DNA of 64,000 bases. Origin: Ruminococcus flavefaciens ATCC 19208 (GTDB lineage Bacteria; Bacillota; Clostridia; Oscillospirales; Ruminococcaceae). Location of the stretch: assembly GCF_000518765.1 (NCBI RefSeq), contig NZ_KI912490.1:124001-188000 (forward strand), written 5' to 3'. Made by a program: the position numbers and the translations under genes. Below, piece by piece: positions 32,156 to 42,452 of the stretch. How positions within the stretch are numbered: position 1 is the first letter of the stretch; each line of letters opens with the position of its first letter. Below the pieces are notes generated by a model. The model was not told the DNA's origin, ran no database searches, and saw nothing but the letters and a program-made list of their open reading frames with translations.

Positions 32156-33355
32156 TTATTCATATAGATCAATATACTCTTGATATTTAAGATACTTATC
32201 AAATGCTTTTGAACGCTTCAAACAATCCTCTAATGTAAATGTTTTATTTGTACAAATACGAACAATTTGTTTTTCCATTTCATCAATATCATCAATATCT
32301 ACTACATATCCTGTTTTATCATCAACTATCTCAGGACTTCCACCAGTCCTAAACGTTAATACTGGCGTGCCACATGCAATTGCTTCCATATTTACAGTTG
32401 GATAATTTTCTTCTCTTGAAGGATTAACAAACAAATCAGCCACAGAGTATAATTCTGCAAGTTCGTGCTGATCATGTGTATTATGAATCGAAATAATATC
32501 ATTTGGAATAATTTTATCGATTTCTTTATTTGTACCAACCAGTACTATTTGAAATCTATTATCTAATCTTTTAGATAATTCAATAAAAACATCAAGCCCC
32601 TTTTTTTTCCCCCATCCATAGGCCACACCAAGAATAATATATTTTGATTCTAGTGAATTGTTTTGCCTAAAGTCACTTTTTGTTGGTCTAAATATATTTA
32701 AATCTATTCCATTATTGATAACCGATATCGGATAATCCTTCAAAAATGATTGTTTCACAAAATCTGCAAGCCATTGGGATGGTGTTATTATCTGTAAATT
32801 ATCAATTTTAGTAAACCAATGCTTTTTGTGTTCCCATAAATATTTCGACCTATCTCTTTTAGTAATGGGATAAGTATTTAGTTGTGGGCAGCTACTGCAT
32901 CCAGCTCCTTTCCATTTGTAACAAGGAATAGACACAAAATGCGGACAACGTCCAGTAAAAGCCCAACAATCATGAAGAGTCCATATAACTGGTATTTTAT
33001 GCTTTTTAATATATCGGAAAAGTAATGGGAGGTTGATATAACTATCATGTAAATTATGAAAATGAAACGCCGAAGGATTTACTTTTTTTACTTTTCTCAA
33101 AAAAAGAAGGGTAGCTAATATAGAAAAGCATCCGTTATATCCTGTATACATCGCCAATGATCTCGTTATTTTTAAATACCAAGATGGGCAAATTACTATA
33201 TCTTGCTTTTGGGCTGGTAAGTTTTGAGCATTTTGAGGATAAGCCTGATACACTACATATCCTTTTTTTTCAGCTTCATCAGAAATGCCTTTCATAATAT
33301 TTCCCGTGCTTCCATAATTTCCCAGATTCACTTCAACTATTATTTTTTTTTTCAT
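32156..33355 (-). CDS. Glycosyltransferase family 4 (WcaC-like)
   Basis: 399 residues. N-terminal VNLGNYGSTGNIMKGISDEAEKKGYVVYQAY, the WTLHDCWAFTGRCPHF...KWKGAGCSSCPQL block typical of WcaC/WcaL-like enzymes, and the GT-B nucleotide site SREENYPTVNMEAIACGTPVLTFRTGGSPEIVDDKTGYVV. It transfers one sugar to the lipid-linked repeat unit. AT-rich. The donor cannot be read from the sequence. Confidence 0.87.
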   Translation of the reverse strand: MKKKIIVEVNLGNYGSTGNIMKGISDEAEKKGYVVYQAYPQNAQNLPAQKQDIVICPSWYLKITRSLAMYTGYNGCFSILATLLFLRKVKKVNPSAFHFHNLHDSYINLPLLFRYIKKHKIPVIWTLHDCWAFTGRCPHFVSIPCYKWKGAGCSSCPQLNTYPITKRDRSKYLWEHKKHWFTKIDNLQIITPSQWLADFVKQSFLKDYPISVINNGIDLNIFRPTKSDFRQNNSLESKYIILGVAYGWGKKKGLDVFIELSKRLDNRFQIVLVGTNKEIDKIIPNDIISIHNTHDQHELAELYSVADLFVNPSREENYPTVNMEAIACGTPVLTFRTGGSPEIVDDKTGYVVDIDDIDEMEKQIVRICTNKTFTLEDCLKRSKAFDKYLKYQEYIDLYE

Positions 33356-33410
33356 AATATAACTCCTAATTATTCTTGTTTTCCTCTAAATCATTGGTAT
33401 CTATAAAGCT

Positions 33411-34592
33411 TTAAGACCCAATAAAGTCCCTAAATTGATTATTCCAAAAAAAGTAATAATCATAATGAATAATGGGATTGATATTTGATAGAATTAATAA
33501 GAAACACATTTCAACTGCTTTTGTCCTTCTTATTTTTCCTTTGTACTTAGACAGTATTGTAGCATAACTAATCATTATGTATGGAATAAAATAATTAGTA
33601 TATCTTTGTAACATATAAATACGAGATGAAGCAATAGCTACTACTAAACAAGCGATACATCCATTAACACATATTCTATCTTTATCATCATTGAAGTCAA
33701 TTGTATTTAGATTCAAGAGTACATAAAGAGGTAATACTATCAATTTAATTAATGTAAATAATGGTGCACCTTCATTCATTCGGTATGCCCCCTCTTCCAT
33801 GTATTCAGGAAACAAAACGCTTCCAACAAATGAGTTAATAATTGGGGTAAACAAAAAAATCAATATAAGAAATATAGTAACACTCACTAATAGATTAGTT
33901 TTATTACGAATTCTTAATCGTAAAAAGAAATAAACTGGCAAAAGCACAATTGCTGAAAAGTGAAATAATGAAATTCCTAATACACATAATAAATAAGTCT
34001 TAAACTTTCCCTTTATAATTAAACTAAAGCACAGAGCAAACAATCCAGCCGCTATTATTTGCTTATGCAAATTAAATCCCGCGTAAAAACTCCCACTACA
34101 TAGTAAAACTAACATAGACATCCATTTACACTTTGAATACTTCTTTATAAATATTGAATAAGAAGACGCAATAATAAATGATGTTATGCTTGAAAAAAGC
34201 AGATAATTGTTAAAATATTTTTTAACTAAATATCCAATATAACGAAACCCAAATTCATTATTCCAATATTCCTGTAGATTCACAAGGAGATCACTTTCGA
34301 AATAAAAATAATTATGAAAACTATCAAAATTTTGAATAGTATCAACTGTTGAATCTCCTCTAAAAGCCATTTCAACAAATAAAATGATTCCAAAACATAT
34401 TATTAGAATTTTTGAGTCGTTCCCTTCTTGAGTAATTAAATTATTTTCTTTACAAACATTTAAACTGCTCTTTAAATTTTTTTCTTCAACAGCTTTTGAA
34501 ATAAATACAATAAAAAACAAACATATAACATTGAACAAAGCAATAGACATAGTTAATTTCATCATCTCCCATATCATTAATATTGAATCCAT
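33411..34592 (-). CDS. wzy: Wzy/EpsG-type polysaccharide polymerase
   Basis: 393 residues from the ATG at 34592; the start is uncertain, as a TTG at 34616 and later ATGs lack clear ribosome sites. About ten membrane segments with a large loop after MAFRGDSTVDTIQNFDSFHNYF, whose R-G-D-S-x-x-D pattern matches EpsG-like polymerases. GSFYAGFNLHKQIIAAGLFALCFSLIIKGK is also typical. It would join repeat units on the outer face of the membrane. Strongly AT-rich. Confidence 0.8.
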   Translation of the reverse strand: MDSILMIWEMMKLTMSIALFNVICLFFIVFISKAVEEKNLKSSLNVCKENNLITQEGNDSKILIICFGIILFVEMAFRGDSTVDTIQNFDSFHNYFYFESDLLVNLQEYWNNEFGFRYIGYLVKKYFNNYLLFSSITSFIIASSYSIFIKKYSKCKWMSMLVLLCSGSFYAGFNLHKQIIAAGLFALCFSLIIKGKFKTYLLCVLGISLFHFSAIVLLPVYFFLRLRIRNKTNLLVSVTIFLILIFLFTPIINSFVGSVLFPEYMEEGAYRMNEGAPLFTLIKLIVLPLYVLLNLNTIDFNDDKDRICVNGCIACLVVAIASSRIYMLQRYTNYFIPYIMISYATILSKYKGKIRRTKAVEMCFLLILSNINPIIHYDYYFFWNNQFRDFIGS

Positions 34593-34735
34593 TTTCACAG
34601 GAAAAATCAAAAACAATGAAAATTGATATTATAATGAATTAGGTATAAAAGCGATTTAAAATTTAATTGAGACAGCAATAATTTTTCAATAGCATTGTTT
34701 TCAAAAAATAAAATATCATGATACGTTACTTTCAA

Positions 34736-35884
34736 TCAATTACTATTGCTGTCAAGCAAACACATTAATGACTTAACAAATTTCTTATCAAGATCATGCA
34801 TAATTGAGACGATATCATCGTAATCTTTGATAGTACATTTTCTTATAGCCTCAGCAATGGATACCTCATCAGTATGATCATAATATGTTATTATCGAATC
34901 TAAGCGAGAACTACGGATACTTTTTAAACTACTTGATACAACATTCAGTCCACAGCCAAGATACGTTGAAATTTTTGATGGAAAAGCCATTTCATCAAAA
35001 TCACTACCAGCTTCCTGTAAATTCAAACCTATATGGCACTTTTGTAAAAAAGTAGTATAATCATCTCCAGATAGCGGATCGTGCATAGTTATCCTATTTG
35101 ATTTATATTTCTTATTCGTAATATCAACTAATTCTTTTAATTGACACATTGCTTTAGAATCTCCAAAAGCAAATATATCTAAATAATATGAATCATCTAA
35201 ATAATCCATGGCCTTAACAGCTAAGTCTACTCTTCTTAAGTAATCATAACCACCACCATAAACTATATGATAACGGCCATCTTCAAATCGATCTGTTCGT
35301 TTTATTGGAACAAAATAAGGCCCATACGCAATTATTCCCTTTTTGCCATTATTACATAATTTTTTATGAATAATATCATTTGCAACAATATATTTTGAAG
35401 CCATTTTTATCAACTTTTTCTCTGCCTTTTCAAATTTAACAGATCTTTTATTATTCTTTTCATAATAGAATAATTCTTCTATTTGAACAATTGCTTCAAA
35501 TTTTTTTATTCTTTTTGCAATCCTTATAGGTAAGGAAAATATAGGTGTATTATATATTAAAACAGTATCATTGCTGCCAGCATTAAATAGTAAATAAAAA
35601 AACAGAACTACAAGTCTAGTTATTACACCAAACTTACTTAACCCTCTTTTTTGAGAAGAAAAATTACCTAGATATATATGTTCTTCTTTTTTATCAATGA
35701 TACATTTTTTATTTCCAAAAAAGCCATTTTTTTGATACCCTATTGCAGAAATAACTTTAAGGGACAAACCTGCTTTTTTTATTGCTGATATTATATATTC
35801 CATTTTATAATTCTCAGCTCTCGATCCCATTGGCTTTCGTTCTTCAATTAAATCAGAATAATATGTTCCAACATAGTATAACAC
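34736..35884 (-). CDS. Glycosyltransferase, GT4-like
   Basis: 382 residues from a GTG right after the upstream stop, with GGGAG eight nt before it. GSRAENYKMEYIISAIKKAG at the start, IVYGGGYDYLRRVDLAVKAMDYL, IGLNLQEAGSDFDEMAFPSKISTYLGCGLNVVSS. This is the GT-B layout with the acceptor half more divergent. It belongs to the same AT-rich block. Sugar specificity unknown. Confidence 0.75.
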   Translation of the reverse strand: MLYYVGTYYSDLIEERKPMGSRAENYKMEYIISAIKKAGLSLKVISAIGYQKNGFFGNKKCIIDKKEEHIYLGNFSSQKRGLSKFGVITRLVVLFFYLLFNAGSNDTVLIYNTPIFSLPIRIAKRIKKFEAIVQIEELFYYEKNNKRSVKFEKAEKKLIKMASKYIVANDIIHKKLCNNGKKGIIAYGPYFVPIKRTDRFEDGRYHIVYGGGYDYLRRVDLAVKAMDYLDDSYYLDIFAFGDSKAMCQLKELVDITNKKYKSNRITMHDPLSGDDYTTFLQKCHIGLNLQEAGSDFDEMAFPSKISTYLGCGLNVVSSSLKSIRSSRLDSIITYYDHTDEVSIAEAIRKCTIKDYDDIVSIMHDLDKKFVKSLMCLLDSNSN

Positions 35885-35885
35885 T

Positions 35886-36860
35886 TTACACACTCCCAAA
35901 ATGATGTTTCATTCTATACATATGTACATATGGTTTAAACAAAGCAGAAACCAGAATACATTGTATTTTTATTTTTTTATTACGGCATTTTATCACATCC
36001 CAAAATGACGAACGTGCTGTTTTTATAAAAAACTTTTCTAATTTTTTATCACTACCGTTACTCTGAATATACTTTGAACATATAGTCATTACTAATCTAA
36101 ACCTTATAAGCCCAACATATTCCGACTTTAGTCTTCTATCTTTTGCCACATACGATTTTATCGTTTTCTCAACTTTTAAGCATGACATTAGTTTATCCGT
36201 AATACCGCTTGTGTTTGCACTACCTGGACGTTGTACGTAATTATTAACAACACTGTCACTAACATATACATTTTTTGCTTTACATAATAATCTAAATTGA
36301 AACTCTAAATCTTCAAGATGATGTATTGAGATACTTAATCTCTGATTATTAATAATACTCTTTTTGTATATACAACACCACAATGAAGTTGGAAAATTCT
36401 GATTTGCTAAAAAATCTATACATTCGTAATTTGAGTAAAGTCCTTTATTAATATTCCAAGCTGTAACTATTTTATTACCAATTCTAATTTTAGGAAACAC
36501 GCATATATCCGCTCTATGTGTTTCAATTTCTTTTATCATTATACTGATAGCATTTTTTGAAATGGTGTCATCTCCGTCAACAAATGTAATATAATCACCT
36601 GTTGCGTTATCAAGCCCCATATTCCGCGCTGATGATACCCCACCATTCATCTTGTGAATTACGACAATATTTGAATGTAATGCCGCATAATTATCACATA
36701 TTTCAGAGCTATTGTCAGAAGAACCATCATCTACTAATATTACTTCTGTGTTTATATAGTCTTGGGAAAGAATACTTTCAATACATGCTGTAAGATATTC
36801 GCCGACATTATAAATCGGCACTATTATAGATACTTTGTTTTCGCTAAATGAATTACCCAT
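35886..36860 (-). CDS. Glycosyltransferase family 2
   Basis: 324 residues. VSIIVPIYNVGEYLTACIESILSQDY, DDGS at 44-47, NGGVSSARNMGLDNATGDYITFVDGDD with DGDD at 95-98. This is the GT-A fold with both Asp motifs for UDP-sugar and metal. The C-terminal part is basic and probably membrane-associated. It is separated from the next gene by 102 AT-rich bases with no feature that I can see. Confidence 0.9.
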   Translation of the reverse strand: MGNSFSENKVSIIVPIYNVGEYLTACIESILSQDYINTEVILVDDGSSDNSSEICDNYAALHSNIVVIHKMNGGVSSARNMGLDNATGDYITFVDGDDTISKNAISIMIKEIETHRADICVFPKIRIGNKIVTAWNINKGLYSNYECIDFLANQNFPTSLWCCIYKKSIINNQRLSISIHHLEDLEFQFRLLCKAKNVYVSDSVVNNYVQRPGSANTSGITDKLMSCLKVEKTIKSYVAKDRRLKSEYVGLIRFRLVMTICSKYIQSNGSDKKLEKFFIKTARSSFWDVIKCRNKKIKIQCILVSALFKPYVHMYRMKHHFGSV

Positions 36861-36962
36861 AATAAGACCTTTCTATATTATTTATTCAATATATGATTTC
36901 GTTAAATTAGAACAAGCAAAAATTAATATATTTAACTACGCCAAACGCAAACATTCCATATT

Positions 36963-38084
36963 TTAAGTATTCAATCTTAAAAAAGATTCTATTGTAGTTA
37001 GATATTTGTGATAATCAAACATCTCTAATTCAACATTTTTAAAAAAAGGCATTGTTTCAATAGCTTCAGTCAGACTATGTATAGAACAATTTGCTACCAA
37101 AACTCCATTACTATCATTAATATATTTAGCTATATCGCTAGTATCATTTGTAAGCACAGGCGTTCCACATGTCAACGCTTCTGCAAGCTTAGTAGGGAAA
37201 CCTGAATTGCTCACTCTGTCGTTTTCTCTGAAAAAGCAACTATAATTTGCCTTTTTCACATACTCCAAAGCCTCTTGATGAGATACTCTTCCATGAAAAA
37301 TAATATTCTTTTTTCTATTTATAGTATTTTTATAATCTGGAAAATAATGTAAAAACTGTTCTTTTGTTACACCAACGATGTCCAAAACATAAGATCTATC
37401 AACTTTTGACAAAGCTGAAATTAAAATATCTAGTCGATCCTTTAATCCAGGATTGCCAGCATAAACAAGCCTAAGTGTATCTTTCGTTTTTTTGTGCGGA
37501 TTATTCCACTTTTCTTCAGATGAATCAACAAGCGTTGGTACGAGCACAACATTTTGTTTATTTGAGTAATACTTCTTCAAATATGTGCTTATAACAATTA
37601 GCCCATCAAGCTTCTTATGCAGCATTTTCATTCGATACCAAGTATCGCTATCCTTAAGAATTCTATAAACCAGTCTTTCTCCCTTTGCCGATCTCCATTC
37701 AGTTACATCTGCACAACACTTTATTCTGTTACGCTTACAATAACTCATCATCCTTCTCATTGCAATGGCTTGAAAATTATACAGAATCACCATGCAAACT
37801 TCATGTTGTTTTTCAATTACTTTTACAAAAGATTTTATGTCTGTTAAATAGTGTAGCCATGCTTTTGCTCCATTAGGATATGGAACAGAATATGTATCAA
37901 ATCCGAAATAATTTTTTTTAGTTTTGAGAATATTATTAGATATGTTCTTCTCTTTACTTGCATCAATATAAACTACATTGTACCCTAATTTCCTAAATGC
38001 TTTGCCGTTACTTAAAACTCTATGTGCAGCCGCATTTTTATCAGGCAATTCAAATCCACCTATATAAACAATTGTTTTAGACAC
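36963..38084 (-). CDS. Glycosyltransferase family 4
   Basis: 373 residues. IVYIGGFELPDKNAAAHRVLSNGKAFRKLGYNVVYID, CCADVTEWRSAKGERL, RLVYAGNPGLKDRLDILISALSKV, and the nucleotide site GFPTKLAEALTCGTPVLTNDTSDIAKYI. The EALTCGTPV block is the GT-B E-x7-E-like region. It is a cytoplasmic transferase for the repeat unit. Confidence 0.85.
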   Translation of the reverse strand: MSKTIVYIGGFELPDKNAAAHRVLSNGKAFRKLGYNVVYIDASKEKNISNNILKTKKNYFGFDTYSVPYPNGAKAWLHYLTDIKSFVKVIEKQHEVCMVILYNFQAIAMRRMMSYCKRNRIKCCADVTEWRSAKGERLVYRILKDSDTWYRMKMLHKKLDGLIVISTYLKKYYSNKQNVVLVPTLVDSSEEKWNNPHKKTKDTLRLVYAGNPGLKDRLDILISALSKVDRSYVLDIVGVTKEQFLHYFPDYKNTINRKKNIIFHGRVSHQEALEYVKKANYSCFFRENDRVSNSGFPTKLAEALTCGTPVLTNDTSDIAKYINDSNGVLVANCSIHSLTEAIETMPFFKNVELEMFDYHKYLTTIESFLRLNT

Positions 38085-38100
38085 AAATAATCATCTCATT

Positions 38101-38646
38101 TCATTTTACTTCTTCATTTCTCTTCTGAATAATAACAGAGCCTTCTTTATACTTACCTTTCACAATGCAACCGGCACCTATAACACAATTATCGCCAATC
38201 TCTGTTCCTCTTAATATTACTGTATTGGCTCCAATCCAAACATTATTACCAATCTTAACAGGCGTAGTTTTATATTTACCAGACTTCAATCCGTCAGTGG
38301 CTCTAAAATCATGATCGTGGTCATATATCTGAACATTTGGACTTAACATCACATCATTACCAATCTCAACTCGTTCTCGACAAGCAATCATATTATTGCA
38401 ATTGATGGAACTATTATTACCAATAATGCAAATAGCGCCCTTACGAACTCTTATTTTTGCACCATCTCGCATCTTAAATCTCTTGCCAATCTTTAACTTT
38501 GCGCCTCTGTCCATAGTAATCTCTGTCAAAGGCGATATTAAGCTGATAATTGGACCTGAGAACGAAGATGGGTGGCATATTTTAGTCCATATTATTTTCA
38601 TCATTCCACAGGGCACACAAACCGCTGCTCTTACATATTTATTCAA
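38101..38646 (-). CDS. Hexapeptide-repeat acetyltransferase
   Basis: 181 residues. Left-handed beta helix repeats: GAKLKIGKRFKMRDGAKIRVRKGAICIIGNNSSINCNNMI...EIGNDVMLSPNVQIYDHDHDF. NNVWIGANTVILRGTEIGDNCVIGAGCIVKG closes it. The catalytic His lies in YDHDHDF, as in serine-type O-acetyltransferases of sugar pathways. The start is TTG overlapping the upstream stop (TTGA). It modifies a sugar of the repeat unit or its precursor. Confidence 0.85.
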   Translation of the reverse strand: MNKYVRAAVCVPCGMMKIIWTKICHPSSFSGPIISLISPLTEITMDRGAKLKIGKRFKMRDGAKIRVRKGAICIIGNNSSINCNNMIACRERVEIGNDVMLSPNVQIYDHDHDFRATDGLKSGKYKTTPVKIGNNVWIGANTVILRGTEIGDNCVIGAGCIVKGKYKEGSVIIQKRNEEVK

Positions 38647-39749
38647 ACCTTCTCAACCTCATCAACATATTTTTGAACGACAATCTGCCGGTCAAATTCC
38701 CTCTGAACCTTATCTCTTCCAGCTAATCCCATCTTTTTTCTCTCATCATTAGAAAGTTTCATAAATTTATCAATTACTTCAATTAGCTTTTTACCGTTAC
38801 GACATGGTATCATATATCCATTGACGCCATCATCAATAACTTCTCGACAACCAGATCTGTCCGTAGTGATAATTGGTCTGCCAGAAGCGCTGGCTTCCAA
38901 AAGAACATTACTTAATCCTTCAGGATAATATGTAGGATGGATAACACAGTGAATATTCTCTAAGAAATCAGCCACATCATGAATCATTCCGTGATAGATA
39001 ACTGTTCCGTTTTCGTTATATTCATTCAGTTTTCCTTCGTACTCGGCTTCGCAAAAACCACATACATGGAACTCAGAATTCGGATACTTTTTCTTAACAG
39101 CTTTGGCAGCCGCAAGATAGTAATCAACACCTTTTTCTTTCATAATACGACTAATAAATGCGAATCTAACAATGCCATCCTCATCAGAAGGATACTCTCT
39201 AACGGGAAATCTATCAAGATTTACACCTGAGCCAGGGAGCATCTTGTGTTTGCCCATAGCAATCTTATTATCGATAAACAATTGTCTGTTCTCAGTATTC
39301 TGGAAAAATACGCACTGAATATCTGAAAAAGCATTTCTGTAAAGAGTTAGGAATACCTTCTGCTTCCAGCCACCATTCTCAACCGCTGTTCCAAGGCCAG
39401 TAATATTTGCTACAAACGGGATGCCGAGCTGTTTTGCAGCCATAGCACCATAGATATTAGGCTTGATCGTGAAACCAAGGACAATATCAGGCTTAACCTC
39501 TTTAAGAAGTTTCTTATAGTCTCTTAAAAGATTAATCTCAGACACTGGATTCATGCCATGTCTGCTGATCACAATTTCATGGAACTTCGCACCTAACGCA
39601 ACGAGTTCGTCTATCCGCTCACCGTATGTAGACGAAATATGCACTTCATGACCATCATTTAATAAGCGTTCTACGATTTCCAATCGAAAATTATAGATTA
39701 CTACTTCATGATTAACAAGAAACAACACTCTTTTCTTTCTATTACTCAT
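38643..39749 (-). CDS. Glycosyltransferase family 4 (PglA/WbuB-like)
   Basis: 368 residues. FLVNHEVVIYNFRLEIVERLLNDGHEVHI, VLGFTIKPNIYGAMAAKQLGIPFVANITGLGTAVENGGW, FISRIMKEKGVDYYLAAAKAV, HPTYYPEGLSNVLLEASASGRPIITTDRSGCREVIDDG. This is the pattern of enzymes adding the second sugar to a lipid-linked HexNAc, often beside a sugar transferase and an epimerase, as here. It starts directly after the epimerase stop. Confidence 0.88.
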   Translation of the reverse strand: MSNRKKRVLFLVNHEVVIYNFRLEIVERLLNDGHEVHISSTYGERIDELVALGAKFHEIVISRHGMNPVSEINLLRDYKKLLKEVKPDIVLGFTIKPNIYGAMAAKQLGIPFVANITGLGTAVENGGWKQKVFLTLYRNAFSDIQCVFFQNTENRQLFIDNKIAMGKHKMLPGSGVNLDRFPVREYPSDEDGIVRFAFISRIMKEKGVDYYLAAAKAVKKKYPNSEFHVCGFCEAEYEGKLNEYNENGTVIYHGMIHDVADFLENIHCVIHPTYYPEGLSNVLLEASASGRPIITTDRSGCREVIDDGVNGYMIPCRNGKKLIEVIDKFMKLSNDERKKMGLAGRDKVQREFDRQIVVQKYVDEVEKV

Positions 39750-40631
39750 TTATTTAGCCACATCCTCTGTTAACATGATAGAGCGTCTCAAATTCACAAC
39801 TCTGTAGTTTTCTTTATATTCACTTAAAGACTGATCATAGGCCAAATTACCGAACGCCTTATCAACGAGTCCAGTAGCCATACCAGCAACCTTCAGTAGG
39901 AAAGTACAGCCCTTGACTAAAATAATCCTATTGCAATGTTCCGCAGCAATCATCTTAACAAGCTCACTAGTATTGCTGAACTCAGCATTTTGTGGCCAGA
40001 ACGTACCTCGTTCCTCATTCTCAATCATGAGTCTCACAAATTCCATGAGATTCTCAATATATAGCATGGAACGGCAGTTATCGACATAAGGGAATATAGG
40101 CATCTTCTGGGCAAGCCTAGACATCAGCGGATAGTTGCCCTTGCTGCCCTTGCCGTAAATCATCGGAGGGCGAAGGATAACGACCTTGAAGTTCTCGTCT
40201 TCAAGCTTCTTGAGACCTCTTTCAGCCCTAACCTTACTATCACCATAGCAGTTGGCAGGCTTGACCGGAGTTTCCTTGGTTATCATTTTCATTTTGCCGA
40301 TAGGGGCACTGTCACCGTAAACTATAGCCGATGACATGAAAATAAACTGCTTTACACCAGATTTCTTCGCCTTCATAGCTGTTCTGATGGTCAGCTTTGT
40401 GTTTACCTCATAATAAAGTTTTGCTTTCTCCTTACTGATTTTGCCATTATCTGAATGGGCAATACCAGCCACATGATAAACAGTATCATAGCCAGAGAAG
40501 TCATACTTCATCCAGCCATCACCTATCATATCCAAAGTGTCTATCTGATATTTCTCAGGCCACTGCTTCATATATTCTTCAAACGAGGTGCCGATGTAAC
40601 TACCAGCACCTGTGATTAAAATCTTCTTCAT
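39750..40631 (-). CDS. NAD-dependent sugar epimerase/dehydratase (WbpV/Gne-like)
   Basis: 293 residues. MKKILITGAGSYIGTSFEEYMKQ has the G-x2-G-x2-G loop in a relaxed form. MSSAIVYGDS, then VKPANCYGDSKVRAERGLKKL gives the Y-x3-K site. Extended SDR enzymes of this type act as C4-epimerases or reductases on UDP-HexNAc and set the sugar used by the initiating transferase. The ATG overlaps the sugar-transferase stop as ATGA. Confidence 0.8.
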   Translation of the reverse strand: MKKILITGAGSYIGTSFEEYMKQWPEKYQIDTLDMIGDGWMKYDFSGYDTVYHVAGIAHSDNGKISKEKAKLYYEVNTKLTIRTAMKAKKSGVKQFIFMSSAIVYGDSAPIGKMKMITKETPVKPANCYGDSKVRAERGLKKLEDENFKVVILRPPMIYGKGSKGNYPLMSRLAQKMPIFPYVDNCRSMLYIENLMEFVRLMIENEERGTFWPQNAEFSNTSELVKMIAAEHCNRIILVKGCTFLLKVAGMATGLVDKAFGNLAYDQSLSEYKENYRVVNLRRSIMLTEDVAK

Positions 40632-41557
40632 AATTCAGCTTTTATATCCTCATCAACCATACCACTTATGTTATTAGCCTTTTCAATTTCTTTTGCTATA
40701 GTACCTGTTCCGCCTTCAACTACACCTTTACTCTTAAGCACTGACGTGATTGATCCAAAGAACATCTTAACATCCATAAGAAAGCCAGAAACACTTCCAC
40801 TTTTTAACGCCTTCGCATAAACTCCATCAAGTTTAGCCTTTTCTGGTATCTCCAACTCATCTCTACCACTGATTTGAGCAAGTCCTGTAAGTCCAGGCTT
40901 AACATCGTTAGCGCCATACTTGTCTCTCTCGGCTGTCAGGTAGTCCTGATTCCAGAGAGCAGGCCTTGGACCGATAATGCTCATATTTCCTCGGAATATA
41001 TTCCAGAGCTGAGGAAGCTCATCGATGCTGGTCTTTCTGATAAATGCTCCTACCTTGGTGATACCACCGTTCTGAAGCATATGCGTCGGTACATCCTTCG
41101 GTGTATTCACGCTCATGCTCCTGAATTTCACAAGTTCAAAATAGCCTTTGTTCTGAGCTACTCGCTTCTGCTTAAAGAATACCGGACCCGGATCGTCTTT
41201 TTTGATAGCCAGGGCAGTAGCTGCATACACGGGGGAGAGGACTACAAGTCCGCAGAACGAAAGGGCAATATCAATTCCTCGCTTGATATAACCCTCATAG
41301 AAAGTCGGGATATGTGTGATGTCCTCCACAGCTTCAAGATGTCCCTGCTTTCCGTCAGCGTTCATAGGATCGTTGATGTCCTCAACGAATACTACTTTTT
41401 TACCTTCTACAGGATTTTGTTCTTCCGGCTGATTAGCATATACAGAATCGGGATACTGCTTCTTAGCGATATGACGCATAACAAGATATGTAGCACCTAA
41501 AGCCAAACCGGTTACCGTAGCTGCTGTTTTCAGATTTTTCTTAGTCTGTTCTTTCAC
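40628..41557 (-). CDS. Undecaprenyl-phosphate sugar phosphotransferase (initiating enzyme)
   Basis: 309 residues. One N-terminal membrane segment (about 12-27) and a linker precede the monotopic PGT core from residue 88. KRGIDIALSFCGLVVLSPVYAATALAIKKDDPGPVFFKQKRVAQNKGYFELVKFRSM is the signature; RKTSIDELPQLWNIFRGNMSIIGPRPAL and KPGLTGLAQISGRDEL complete it. It attaches the first sugar-phosphate to undecaprenyl phosphate. The short N-terminal part lacks the five-helix CoA-binding-like region of WcaJ. The start is GTG. Confidence 0.92.
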   Translation of the reverse strand: MKEQTKKNLKTAATVTGLALGATYLVMRHIAKKQYPDSVYANQPEEQNPVEGKKVVFVEDINDPMNADGKQGHLEAVEDITHIPTFYEGYIKRGIDIALSFCGLVVLSPVYAATALAIKKDDPGPVFFKQKRVAQNKGYFELVKFRSMSVNTPKDVPTHMLQNGGITKVGAFIRKTSIDELPQLWNIFRGNMSIIGPRPALWNQDYLTAERDKYGANDVKPGLTGLAQISGRDELEIPEKAKLDGVYAKALKSGSVSGFLMDVKMFFGSITSVLKSKGVVEGGTGTIAKEIEKANNISGMVDEDIKAEL

Positions 41558-41643
41558 AATCTCTTACCTCACCCTAAGTATTTTTGATTCAGTAGCCTTG
41601 CTATATCATTACCATGTCCTACACATATTACACTGACTGCTTT

Positions 41644-42186
41644 TTATACGGCAACAGGTAATTTCTCATGCTGTTTAACATGTTCAACCTTCTCGGTATC
41701 ACATACTTCATTGTAGCCAGTCCTTGTACCTGCCTTGATCTCAGCTCTTGCCTTTACAACAGAGCCGCAGTTGATATGGCATCCATAATGAACAACACTG
41801 TTGTGATTCAATATAAATCCTGCGGATATTATACATCCCGTCTCGACATCAACTGCAGTATGAATAACAGCCATAGGCTCAATAAAGCAGCCCTTGCCAA
41901 TTTTTGCTGAAGGACTGACATATGCCTTCTCATGAATAAGAGTAGGTACTTCATATCCGATATTGCATAATCTTTTTATCAGGTTCACCCGAAGTTCCGA
42001 ATTACCAATAGCAACGACCGCTGAATCGTATTCATGAATCAGCTTATCAATATCACATATCTTTCCGACAGCAGACGGATATACATCATCGACATAATCA
42101 ATACGCTCAAAGCACTTCATGGATTCAGCGATTTCTCTGGCGACCATACCATACTGTCCGGCACCAATGATTAGTAAGTTTTTCAT
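41644..42186 (-). CDS. NeuD/PglD-type acetyltransferase
   Basis: 180 residues from MKNLLIIGAGQYGMVAREIAESM, with GGGGAG eight nt upstream. The N-terminal PglD-type Rossmann region (IIGAGQYG, VVAIGNSELRVNLI) is followed by a hexapeptide beta helix (KIGKGCFIEPMAVIHTAVDVETGCIISAGFILNHNSVVHYGCHINCGSVV). These enzymes acetylate amino sugars or sialic acids. No aminotransferase is present here, so the substrate is open. It is the first large gene of the leftward capsule operon. Confidence 0.85.
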   Translation of the reverse strand: MKNLLIIGAGQYGMVAREIAESMKCFERIDYVDDVYPSAVGKICDIDKLIHEYDSAVVAIGNSELRVNLIKRLCNIGYEVPTLIHEKAYVSPSAKIGKGCFIEPMAVIHTAVDVETGCIISAGFILNHNSVVHYGCHINCGSVVKARAEIKAGTRTGYNEVCDTEKVEHVKQHEKLPVAV

Positions 42187-42412
42187 AAACACTCCCCCTA
42201 AAAAGATTATAAAGATTTAAAGTAGATTAATAATATGACTTATAAAAACCAAAAAATATTTGGTCTTTGAAATACTTTATAAAGAGGTTTTAATAATCAA
42301 CAGTATGCCCCTTACATACCGTGATTCTTAGCAAGCTCATATCAGCTGCCATCAATATAGCAGTTTATATCAACCAGCCAGGTGTTTTAGTCAAAAACAT
42401 CGTATAAAAAGC

Positions 42413-42433
42413 AAAAACAGGCAAAATAGCCTG
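42413..42433 (-). terminator. Terminator inside the capsule operon leader
   Basis: CAGGC/GCCTG stem around TATTTT followed by TTTTTGCTTTTT on the minus strand. It lies between the leader micro-ORF and the first capsule gene, so read-through or antitermination would decide operon expression. The stem is short (5 bp). Confidence 0.5.
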
Positions 42434-42452
42434 CATTTAATTACAATCCGGC